From assembly GCA_017883345.1 (NCBI GenBank), contig JADGNT010000419.1, positions 1 through 5,308 on the forward strand: 5,308 nucleotides of DNA, written 5' to 3'. Position 1 is the first letter of the stretch; every line of letters starts with the position of its first letter. Of the stretch, positions 1 to 5,155 are shown in pieces. Origin of the DNA: Candidatus Solibacter sp. (GTDB lineage: Bacteria > Acidobacteriota > Terriglobia > Bryobacterales > Bryobacteraceae). The notes beneath the pieces are model-generated. The model did no database searches. It saw nothing but the letters and a program-made list of their open reading frames with translations, and was not told the DNA's origin. The position numbers were made by a program, and so were the translations under genes.

Positions 1-159
1 AACCTGCTCAATCACACCAACCCGGGACCGATTGTCGGCAACATCACCTCGCCGTATTTCGGCTTTGCGAACCAGATTGCAGGCGGACAGAACGGCGAAG
101 GATTCTACGAAACGGCCAACAATCGCCGGCTGGAATCGCAGATCAAGTTCACGTTTTAG
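1..159 (+). CDS. TonB-dependent receptor, Oar-like, C-terminal fragment
   Basis: This is the last 52 codons of a gene that enters from the left edge and stops at TAG 157-159. The visible protein begins NLLNHTNPGPIVGNI, continues with SPYFGFANQIAGGQ and ends NNRRLESQIKFTF. In Acidobacteria this Asn-rich stretch, with a 'N.TSP.FG' segment and an arginine-containing last strand (here RRLESQIKFTF), is the usual end of the roughly 1,000-residue TonB-dependent receptors that carry an N-terminal carboxypeptidase-regulatory-like domain. The final Phe is the C-terminal aromatic residue recognised by the BAM machinery, so the product should be an outer-membrane beta-barrel importing a large substrate. 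The plug and most of the barrel lie outside the window, so the substrate cannot be told. It converges on the radical SAM gene, and no hairpin terminator is visible in the 60-bp gap (160-219). The family assignment is from memory of the C-terminal pattern only. Confidence 0.72.
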   Translation, partial: NLLNHTNPGPIVGNITSPYFGFANQIAGGQNGEGFYETANNRRLESQIKFTF

Positions 160-219
160 TGTCTTCCCTGTAAATTCCTTCGTGTTAAGTGCCCCGAATA
201 GCCCTGAGTGGCGACGCGG

Positions 220-1770
220 TCAGACGAGGGCTACCACATCCTTGGAGCGCTCGGACTTCAGGTAGGCGTTGGGATCGTGATAGAGAGCACCCTCGGGAAG
301 CCACTCCATCAGCGGTCCGAGATCCTGGCGCACTATATTTTTGTAGAACTGGGGAAGCACGCTGCTCTCCTGCTCGAAATAGGGCGGGAATTGCGGGTCG
401 GTGTCCAGGCGATCGCGAATCTCCCGGTGGTACCTGGCCCTTCCGAAGCCCTCCGTCGAAACCGCGCGCACCACGTTCAGCCAACGCGCGGTCACCCCTT
501 GCGTCGCCAGGAAGCGGCGGAAGATCGTGCGCGTCGAGAAGGAATACCGGGTCAGGTCGATGATGTGGTCGTAGAGCGTCTGCCAGGAATAGTTTGCCGG
601 CTTGACGTTCATGGCGCCGTTATTGTTGAGGAAGTGGAATGGGAAGGGCAGCACGCGGTTGGATCGCTGGTAATCCAGGTTGAGCGGCGCGGCCCGGCCG
701 AATGCGGAGAGCAGCGAATAGGCCGGAAAGGCCCCCGGGGTCATGTCCAGGAATCGCTTGGTGAGTTCAAAAGGATCGGGCCCTTCGTCGGTATCGAGTC
801 CCAGCACGAAGTTGGTTTGGATGTAGGGTATGTACCGCAGGATCAGATTGACGTGTTCGGACACCTGGCGAACTTTGGCCATCCCGAGCAGCGCGCCGGT
901 CTTCGATTTTTCCCCCAGGGCGAACCAGGATTCAATGCCGGGCAGGACGCCTTTGAACGAATTGCGTTTGAGCCGTTTGAGGTGCGGTTCGGAAAGCAGG
1001 GACAGACTGCTTTCGGCGACGAAGTCGATGCTGCCGGGAGGAACGGCGTCCTCGATCATGTCCAGGTACTGGTCGAAGCGAACTCCAAAATTGGGATCGT
1101 GCCAGGCTACCAGGGGCCGTTTGAACCTGGTCAGCAGGAACCGTAGATCCTCGCGGAGTACCTCGAAGTCCATGGGTTGGTAGGGCACCGTGGCATCGAT
1201 ACAAAACGCGCAAGTGTACGGGCATCCCATGCTGCCGAGCATGGGAACCATCTTGAGGAGGGGCGCTTTCCTGAGCGTAGAGTCGATAAACTGCCAACGC
1301 TCGCGTACCCCGGGGAGGGTTCTGGGCTGCTGGGCGGCCGCGAGGTGGACGCCCGCGGGCCGGTGTTGCGAGCAGTCCCGCAAGACGTCACGGAGCGTAC
1401 CCTTATCCGCGAAGCCCAGCACATAGTCGAAGTAACGCGCGGCGTCTTCCGGGTAACAGCGGGCGTGCGGTCCCCCGATGACGGTGATCGCCCCTCTGCC
1501 ACGGAAGAGATTACTCAGGGCGTACGCCGTGTGCGCGGCCTCGGTGAACGCGCCGATGAAGACCACGTCGACGTTGTCAGGCAACTCCGTCAGCAGATCT
1601 TCAAAGCCGGTGTAACAAACGAAGGTAACCTCATGTCCCTCCTCTTGGCACCAGACCCCAATGACCTGGGGCATGATACTGGCGAGGCTGGCGTTCATTA
1701 TGCGTGCGTATAAAGCCCGGGTAGGACCCTTGGAAACGATGTCGATAATCCCGATCCGCAGCCTTTTCAT
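220..1770 (-). CDS. B12-binding-type radical SAM protein, function unknown
   Basis: A complete 516-residue cytoplasmic enzyme. Residues 30-135 look like the Rossmann-type cobalamin-binding domain that precedes many radical SAM cores: DNVDVVFIGAFTEAAH at 65-80, then the hallmark VIGGPHA at 97-103 and YVLGFADKGTLRDVL at 116-130. No DxHxxG lower-ligand motif is seen, so cobalamin, if bound, would be base-off or ligated differently. The [4Fe-4S] motif CPYTCAFC places Cys at 183, 187 and 190 (CxxxCxxC), and AdoMet is expected to bind there. The core runs to about residue 380, with PGIESW at 277-282 and NFVLGLDTD at 320-328. A C-terminal region of about 130 residues (including NYSWQTLYDHIIDLTRYS, 393-410) has no domain I can name. 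ATG 1770 is chosen over the in-frame ATG at 1839 because GGAGG sits 4 nt upstream and the B12-fold first strand (KRLRIGIID) starts directly there. It stands alone, divergent from scpA. Class is secure; the reaction is not predictable. Confidence 0.9.
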   Translation of the reverse strand: MKRLRIGIIDIVSKGPTRALYARIMNASLASIMPQVIGVWCQEEGHEVTFVCYTGFEDLLTELPDNVDVVFIGAFTEAAHTAYALSNLFRGRGAITVIGGPHARCYPEDAARYFDYVLGFADKGTLRDVLRDCSQHRPAGVHLAAAQQPRTLPGVRERWQFIDSTLRKAPLLKMVPMLGSMGCPYTCAFCIDATVPYQPMDFEVLREDLRFLLTRFKRPLVAWHDPNFGVRFDQYLDMIEDAVPPGSIDFVAESSLSLLSEPHLKRLKRNSFKGVLPGIESWFALGEKSKTGALLGMAKVRQVSEHVNLILRYIPYIQTNFVLGLDTDEGPDPFELTKRFLDMTPGAFPAYSLLSAFGRAAPLNLDYQRSNRVLPFPFHFLNNNGAMNVKPANYSWQTLYDHIIDLTRYSFSTRTIFRRFLATQGVTARWLNVVRAVSTEGFGRARYHREIRDRLDTDPQFPPYFEQESSVLPQFYKNIVRQDLGPLMEWLPEGALYHDPNAYLKSERSKDVVALV

Positions 1771-1773
1771 GAA

Positions 1774-1779
1774 CCCTCC
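1774..1779 (-). promoter_or_regulatory. Ribosome binding site of the radical SAM gene
   Basis: On the - strand GGAGGG lies just ahead of the ATG at 1770, with 3-4 nt between. It is a strong Shine-Dalgarno match although the spacing is slightly short. It decides the start in favour of 1770 over the longer reading from 1839, which has no comparable site. Confidence 0.7.
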
Positions 1780-1975
1780 ATGGTAGCGTGCAATCCTTCC
1801 GCCTGGCGCCTTACGATACGTGACCCAGTCCTGGCGCATACCTACCGCTGTGGCGTCGCCGGGCTAAACCCACCTTGCCGTTGACTACCATGGCCTGCCA
1901 GCCGGGTTTGCTGAGTTGGCCCCAGTATACACCTCGAAACAGCCGGCGTCTCGGCGCCGATTTCATTTTGTCGAG

Positions 1976-2020
1976 CCTCGTTAAAAATGTCCCCATGCTT
2001 ACCTCGTTAAGAATGTCCCC
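1976..2020. repeat. Pair of 19-bp direct repeats, IS-end-like
   Basis: Two copies of CCTCGTTAARAATGTCCCC lie at 1976-1994 and 2002-2020. They match at 18 of 19 positions (A versus G at the tenth base) and are 26 bp apart start to start, with a 7-bp spacer. Read on the other strand each begins GGGGACATT. Closely spaced terminal repeats of this GGGGACATT type occur at the ends of several IS21-like elements, which are flanked by multiple short transposase-binding repeats. That resemblance is from memory, not from a search. No transposase gene is in the window, so this would be a solo end or remnant. The alternative is a tandem operator for a regulator acting on scpA or on the divergent gene. The repeat itself is certain; its meaning is not. 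Confidence 0.8.
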
Positions 2021-2091
2021 TTTCTGTGTATTCCTTTGGTCGGTGCTGGCGAAAGTTGGGGCTGGTTCGCCGCATGCTATCGTGAAAGATA

Positions 2092-2880
2092 GTGTCTTCG
2101 CCACTCAATTTCCATCTGGCACAATATGATGGGCCGCTCGACCTGCTGCTGGATTTGATCCGTAAGCAGCAAATCGACATTAAGGACATCCCCATCGCCA
2201 CCATCACGTCTCAATACCTTGAATACATGGAAAAAGCGCGCGAAATGGACATCGATCTGGGCGCCGAATTCGTCTACATGGCGGCCACCCTGATCCACAT
2301 CAAGTCCAAAATGCTGCTGCCGCGCGACCCGGCGCTGGCGGAGGAAGGCGACACCTCGGACGATCCCCGCCAGGAGTTGGTGGACCGATTGCTAGAGCAC
2401 GAGCGCTTCAAGAACGCCGCCGAGATGCTACAGCAAAAGCGCATGATCGAGGAAAACGTCTGGAGCAACCCGCAGATCAAGTCTTTCGTGTCGGAAGACG
2501 ACGATCCGGGCCTGGCGATCACTCTCTTCGACCTGGTGAAGGCGTTCGGCGAGATGCTGGATCGGGTCAAGAACCGCCCGGTGTACGAAGTGGAATCGGC
2601 CGATGTCACGGTGGCGGACATGATGCGCTACCTGCGCGACCAGTTCCTGCAAGTGGGCCCGGACCAGCCGGTTTTCATCATGCGTGTGTTCGAATTGCAG
2701 CGCACGCGGCGCGCCATGATCGCCCTGTTTCTGGCCGTGCTGGAAATGGTGCGCATGCAAGCCGTGGTCGTGACCCAAAAGGATTTATTCGGCGAAATCG
2801 CCCTCCAGCGGCATGGCAGCTTCGACCAGGTATTCGCCAGCGAGCAGCCCATGGCCGCGATCGACAAAGACTACATCTGA
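2092..2880 (+). CDS. scpA: Segregation and condensation protein A (kleisin)
   Basis: ScpA is the kleisin subunit of the bacterial SMC-ScpAB condensin. Its N-terminal helices bind the SMC neck and its C-terminal winged helix binds the opposite SMC head, closing the ring that extrudes DNA loops and helps segregate the chromosome. The 262-residue product is of normal family length. The signature YDGPLDLLLDLIRKQQIDI (12-30) is followed by DIPIATITSQYLEYM (32-46) and by the long helix ending AATLIHIKSKMLLPRD (64-79). An acidic linker with charged helices spans roughly 80-140, and the C-terminal winged helix (about 170-240) contains VTVADMMRYLRDQF and VTQKDLFGEI. GTG 2092 is chosen because an in-frame TGA lies at 2083-2085 and the conserved N-terminus begins about ten residues in. 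The ribosome site is weak (GAAAG). It is the first gene of the operon, 8 nt before scpB. Confidence 0.96.
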   Translation: MSSPLNFHLAQYDGPLDLLLDLIRKQQIDIKDIPIATITSQYLEYMEKAREMDIDLGAEFVYMAATLIHIKSKMLLPRDPALAEEGDTSDDPRQELVDRLLEHERFKNAAEMLQQKRMIEENVWSNPQIKSFVSEDDDPGLAITLFDLVKAFGEMLDRVKNRPVYEVESADVTVADMMRYLRDQFLQVGPDQPVFIMRVFELQRTRRAMIALFLAVLEMVRMQAVVVTQKDLFGEIALQRHGSFDQVFASEQPMAAIDKDYI

Positions 2881-2888
2881 TACCAAGC

Positions 2889-3836
2889 ATGGAAGAACTG
2901 GAAACATCCCCGCGGGGCGTAAGCCCGGAACCTGAACCGGCGCCGCCGGTAGATGCCACTAGCGCCGATACTTCGGAGGCGGAGACGCCGGTAGCGGAAG
3001 AACCCGCGCCCGAAACGCCCGCCGAAGACGCTCAGCCAGAGCCCACCCTCTCGGTGGATGAGCTGATGGCCACGAGCGAGGTCCCGTTCGACGACACGCC
3101 CGCCCCTGTCTCCCAGGAAGACTCGCAAATTAGAGCCATTCTCGAAGCTATCGTCTATGTGGCCGAGGAACCGCTCACCCTGGCGCAGATCGCCGCGTCC
3201 CTGCAACAGCCCCCGGAGCGCATACAGGACCTGCTCGACCAGTTGATCGCGGAATTCGACCAGCCAGGCCACGGCGTCTCCATCCGCGAAGTGGCCGGCG
3301 GCTACAAGATGGCCACCAAGCCGGAACATCACGAGGCGGTGCGCAATTTCGTCAAGAGCCTCAAGGCGCCGTTGAAGCTCTCGCTTCCGGCGCTGGAAAC
3401 CCTGGCCGTGATCGCGTACAAGCAGCCCGCCACGGGCCCTGAGATCATGGAGATCCGCGGCGTGCAGGGCGGCGGCGTGCTCAAGACACTGCTGGACCGC
3501 AAACTGATCGCCGTCGCCGGGCGCAAAAACGTCATCGGCAAGCCGATGCTGTACAAGACGACCAAGGAGTTCCTGATCCAGTTCGGCCTGAAGGACCTGA
3601 GCGAGTTGCCCTCGCTCAAGGAATTCGAAGAGATCCGCCGCATGGCCTTCTCGGACAGCGAAGCGCCGGCGGAAACAGTCGAAGCCGCAGCCGCGGAATC
3701 CCAAGCCGAACCCCCGGCAGCCGAACCCACCTTCGAAGCGCCCGCCGTGGAGGCGGTCCCAGAAACGCCCGAAGCCACGCCCGAATCCGCGCCAGTCGCA
3801 CCGTCCGCGGAACCCGCGCCCAACGAGGAGAACTAG
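2889..3836 (+). CDS. scpB: Segregation and condensation protein B, with long disordered tails
   Basis: ScpB dimerises and wraps the middle of ScpA, regulating the SMC ATPase cycle. The conserved core is about residues 80-250 of 315: IRAILEAIVYVAEEPLTL (81-98) opens the first winged helix, and the family signature LSLPALETLAVIAYKQPAT (164-182), then GPEIMEIRGVQ (183-193) and LLDRKLIAVAGRK (201-213), form the second. Typical ScpB proteins are about 180-250 residues. Here an 80-residue Glu/Pro/Ala/Thr-rich N-terminal tail and a 65-residue Ala/Pro/Glu tail flank the core. Both are acidic, low-complexity and likely disordered. ATG 2889 is the first start after scpA, but no clear Shine-Dalgarno precedes it, so a later in-frame start (for example Met60 or beyond) cannot be excluded. 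The tail keeps an unbroken frame and the codon style of its neighbours. The gene overlaps the next by 1 nt. Confidence 0.95.
   Translation: MEELETSPRGVSPEPEPAPPVDATSADTSEAETPVAEEPAPETPAEDAQPEPTLSVDELMATSEVPFDDTPAPVSQEDSQIRAILEAIVYVAEEPLTLAQIAASLQQPPERIQDLLDQLIAEFDQPGHGVSIREVAGGYKMATKPEHHEAVRNFVKSLKAPLKLSLPALETLAVIAYKQPATGPEIMEIRGVQGGGVLKTLLDRKLIAVAGRKNVIGKPMLYKTTKEFLIQFGLKDLSELPSLKEFEEIRRMAFSDSEAPAETVEAAAAESQAEPPAAEPTFEAPAVEAVPETPEATPESAPVAPSAEPAPNEEN
3825..3830 (+). promoter_or_regulatory. Ribosome binding site of the pseudouridine synthase gene
   Basis: GAGGAG lies 5 nt before the GTG start at 3836, inside the final codons of scpB. Together with the TAGTG stop/start overlap it supports the GTG start and suggests that translation is coupled to scpB. 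Confidence 0.7.
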
Positions 3837-4579
3837 TGCCCGAAGAACGTCTACAGAAGATCCTCTCCCAAGCCGGGGTCGCCTCGCGGCGTCAGGCCGA
3901 GAAGATCATGCTGGAGGGCAGAGTCACGGTGAACGGCACGGTCGTCACCGAGCTCGGCAGCAAAGCGAATCTGGAAACCGACCATATCAAAGTGGACGGC
4001 AAACTGATCCGCGCCCCCAAGAATCGGATTTACATCATCCTGAACAAGCCGAACAACACCATGACCACGGTGAGCGATCCCGAAGGCCGCGCCACGGTCA
4101 TGGATCTGCTCCGCGGAGTCAAGGAGCGGGTGTACCCCGTGGGGCGCCTGGACTACCACAGCGAAGGCCTGCTGCTGTTGACCAACGACGGAGACATGGC
4201 CAACGCCATCATGTCCGCCCACTCCCACCTGCCCAAGACTTACGTGGTGAAAGTTACCGGTCTATTGACCGGCGACCAGGAACAGCAGTTTCGCGACGGC
4301 ATTCCCCTGATGGGGCGCCGCACCCTGCCCGCGGGGCTGCGGCTGGTCCGCAACGCCGCCAACCCCTGGTATGAGATCAAGCTGACCGAAGGGCGCAACA
4401 ACCAGATCCGCCTGATGTTCAAGCATCTGGGCAAGCTGGTGGAGAAACTCAAGCGCGTGCGTATCGGCCCGCTCGAATTGGGGTCGCTGAAACCCGGAGC
4501 ATTCCGCTATCTGACCGAAGACGAGGTGGAAAAGCTGCAGCGCGCCATCCAGCGCTCCAGCGACTCCAAAGCCGTATGA
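3836..4579 (+). CDS. rluB: 23S rRNA pseudouridine synthase, RsuA/RluB family
   Basis: This enzyme isomerises a uridine in rRNA to pseudouridine. RluB acts at position 2605 (E. coli numbering) of 23S rRNA, near the peptidyl-transferase centre. The 247-residue product begins with an S4 RNA-binding domain: RLQKILSQAGVASRRQAEKI (5-24) and GRVTVNG (28-34). The catalytic domain follows, with VGRLDYHSEGLLLLTNDGD (102-120) carrying the catalytic Asp106. HLPKTYVVKVTG (131-142) and the later EGRNNQIRLMF (185-195) are the other family motifs. The usual form of the last motif is nearer EGRNRQVRRMF, so Asn189 and Leu193 are mild departures. It lacks the long charged C-terminal extension of E. coli RluB. 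The GTG start overlaps the scpB stop by 1 nt, and the location next to scpAB is the widespread arrangement for this subfamily. RluB is preferred over RsuA or RluE because of that context; the exact target base is inferred. Confidence 0.9.
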   Translation: MPEERLQKILSQAGVASRRQAEKIMLEGRVTVNGTVVTELGSKANLETDHIKVDGKLIRAPKNRIYIILNKPNNTMTTVSDPEGRATVMDLLRGVKERVYPVGRLDYHSEGLLLLTNDGDMANAIMSAHSHLPKTYVVKVTGLLTGDQEQQFRDGIPLMGRRTLPAGLRLVRNAANPWYEIKLTEGRNNQIRLMFKHLGKLVEKLKRVRIGPLELGSLKPGAFRYLTEDEVEKLQRAIQRSSDSKAV

Positions 4580-4974
4580 ACCAGATTCCGGAGATCCTCC
4601 GCAACGCCCGCACCATCGCCGTGGTCGGCCTGTCGGGAAAGCGCTTCCGCCCCAGTTATGGCGTGGCCGAGTACATGCAGCGCTCTGGCTACCGCATCAT
4701 TCCGGTGAATCCGCTGGAGAAGCAGGTGCTGGGTGAAACCAGTTACCCGGATCTGGATGCCGTCCCCGAAGCCATCGATATCGTGGATATTTTCCGCCGC
4801 TCGGAATTCGTGCCGGAGATCGTGGAAGCGGCGATTCGCAAGGGCGCGAAGGTGATCTGGATGCAGGAAGGCGTAGTCCACGAAGACGCCGCGCGGCGCG
4901 CCACGGAAGCGGGCCTCACGGTGGTGATGGACCGCTGCATTTTGAAGGATCACCGCAGGCTGGGATTGGCGTAA
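4576..4974 (+). CDS. yccU: YccU-like CoA-binding domain protein
   Basis: A 132-residue single-domain Rossmann-fold protein of the YccU family (COG1832), related to the CoA-binding domain of succinyl-CoA synthetase. Visible family marks are TIAVVGLSGKRFRPSYGVAEYM (13-34), which is the nucleotide-binding glycine loop, IIPVNP (41-46), VLGETSYPDL (51-60), IDIVDIFRRSEFVPEIV (67-83), and WMQEGVVHEDAA (95-106). VVMDRCILKDH (116-126) gives the near-invariant Cys121 close to the C-terminus. Binding of CoA by this family is established structurally, but no reaction or partner is agreed. The start ATG 4576 overlaps the stop of the preceding gene in an ATGA arrangement, and no Shine-Dalgarno is visible upstream, so translation probably depends on termination of that gene. 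It is the last gene of the operon; the hairpin at 5009-5083 follows 34 bp after its stop. Confidence 0.93.
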   Translation: MNQIPEILRNARTIAVVGLSGKRFRPSYGVAEYMQRSGYRIIPVNPLEKQVLGETSYPDLDAVPEAIDIVDIFRRSEFVPEIVEAAIRKGAKVIWMQEGVVHEDAARRATEAGLTVVMDRCILKDHRRLGLA

Positions 4975-5008
4975 ACCGCTCCCTCGGAACGCGAGAAAAA
5001 ACCAAAGG

Positions 5009-5083
5009 GCCGCCGATGAACGCCGATGAACGCAGATGAAAACCAGGAATGCTTATCGGCGTTTATCGGCGTTCATCGGCGGC
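5009..5083 (+). terminator. Large inverted repeat of 10-bp units, probable operon terminator
   Basis: Arms 5009-5040 and 5052-5083 (32 bp each) are inverted copies with 28 Watson-Crick matches and an 11-nt loop (5041-5051). In + strand RNA two of the four differences are G-U wobbles, one is an A-G mismatch and one is at the loop-closing pair. On the - strand the same wobbles become C-A mismatches, so the hairpin is better suited to + strand RNA. Six Ts (5093-5098) follow about 10 nt after the stem, and six As (4996-5001) precede it, so some two-way termination is possible. It lies 34 bp after the last operon gene. Each arm is three 10-mers: CGCCGATGAA twice then CGCAGATGAA on the left, TTATCGGCGT twice then TCATCGGCGG on the right. 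The same word family is, in my memory, a dispersed intergenic repeat in many bacteria. The structure is certain; the terminator role is inferred. Confidence 0.7.
5011..5040 (+). repeat. Three tandem 10-bp repeats in left hairpin arm
   Basis: CGCCGATGAA at 5011-5020 and 5021-5030 is followed by CGCAGATGAA at 5031-5040, one base different. The right arm repeats the pattern in inverted form at 5053-5082. The period of 10 bp is close to one helical turn, so the repeated faces would align on the same side of the DNA. Confidence 0.85.
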
Positions 5084-5110
5084 TCATAATGATTTTTTCA
5101 CAGCTTCTCA

Positions 5111-5140
5111 CGGTCGCGGCTCCAACCCGAGCCACGACCG
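5111..5140 (-). terminator. 12-bp stem hairpin, probable terminator of the - strand surface-protein gene
   Basis: Arms 5111-5122 and 5129-5140 are complementary over 12 bp around a 6-nt loop (5123-5128). In - strand RNA all 12 positions pair, one as U-G; in + strand RNA that position is a C-A mismatch. This indicates selection on the - strand transcript. It lies 15 bp downstream of the stop of the - strand gene. There is no U-tract immediately after the stem in that direction, so it may act as a 3'-end stabilising hairpin or a Rho-related stop, or be a dispersed repeat copy. The GAGCCGCGACCGTGAG word read on the - strand resembles an intergenic repeat I recall from Solibacter-type genomes; that has not been checked. 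Confidence 0.5.
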
Positions 5141-5155
5141 TAGGGGGGTAATTAC

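Larger units (their letters stand above)
1771..2091. other. Non-coding region between divergent radical SAM gene and scpA
   Basis: These 321 bp separate two divergent genes and should hold both promoters. Open frames exist, including a 97-codon one on the - strand ending at 1811, but none has a recognisable protein or a convincing ribosome site. The visible structure is the direct-repeat pair at 1976-2020. A - strand TATACT (1924-1929) could be a -10 box for the radical SAM gene, but no good -35 lies 16-18 bp further upstream, so I do not list it as a promoter. A TTGACT at 1881-1886 has no matching -10. A small inverted repeat, CTATC/GATAG (2077-2081 and 2088-2092), abuts the scpA start codon and could form a weak hairpin over its ribosome site. 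Parts of this region may be a decayed mobile-element end. Confidence 0.6.

Noticed and set aside
208..1146. A long 312-codon open frame on the + strand opposite the radical SAM gene.
   Set aside because: It is the antisense shadow of a clearly coding gene with an intact CxxxCxxC motif. Its protein is a Gly/Val/Glu/Arg mix without a domain, as expected from the complement of GC-rich codons.
1771..1839. A longer N-terminus for the radical SAM protein starting at 1839.
   Set aside because: The extra 23 residues have no family resemblance, and the strong GGAGG lies just before the ATG at 1770, where the domain begins.
1924..1929. A - strand TATACT as a -10 box for the radical SAM gene.
   Set aside because: No acceptable -35 hexamer is found 16-18 bp upstream, and it would leave a leader of about 150 nt. 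It is noted but not called.
1811..2104. A 97-codon open frame on the - strand in the region between the radical SAM gene and scpA.
   Set aside because: It has no recognisable domain, runs through the direct repeats and into the scpA start, and its codon pattern and Arg-rich composition look like chance in GC-rich DNA. A decayed fragment cannot be fully excluded.
2871..3704. A 277-codon open frame on the - strand opposite scpB.
   Set aside because: It is antisense to the conserved ScpB core. The Arg/Phe/Leu/Gly-rich composition mirrors the Glu/Ala/Pro codons of the sense strand.
5009..5140. A CRISPR array or integron attachment site in the repeat-rich region after the operon.
   Set aside because: The 10-bp units are directly adjacent without spacers and form one palindrome. 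There is no unit of 28-37 bp, no cas or integrase gene, and no attC-like core sites.
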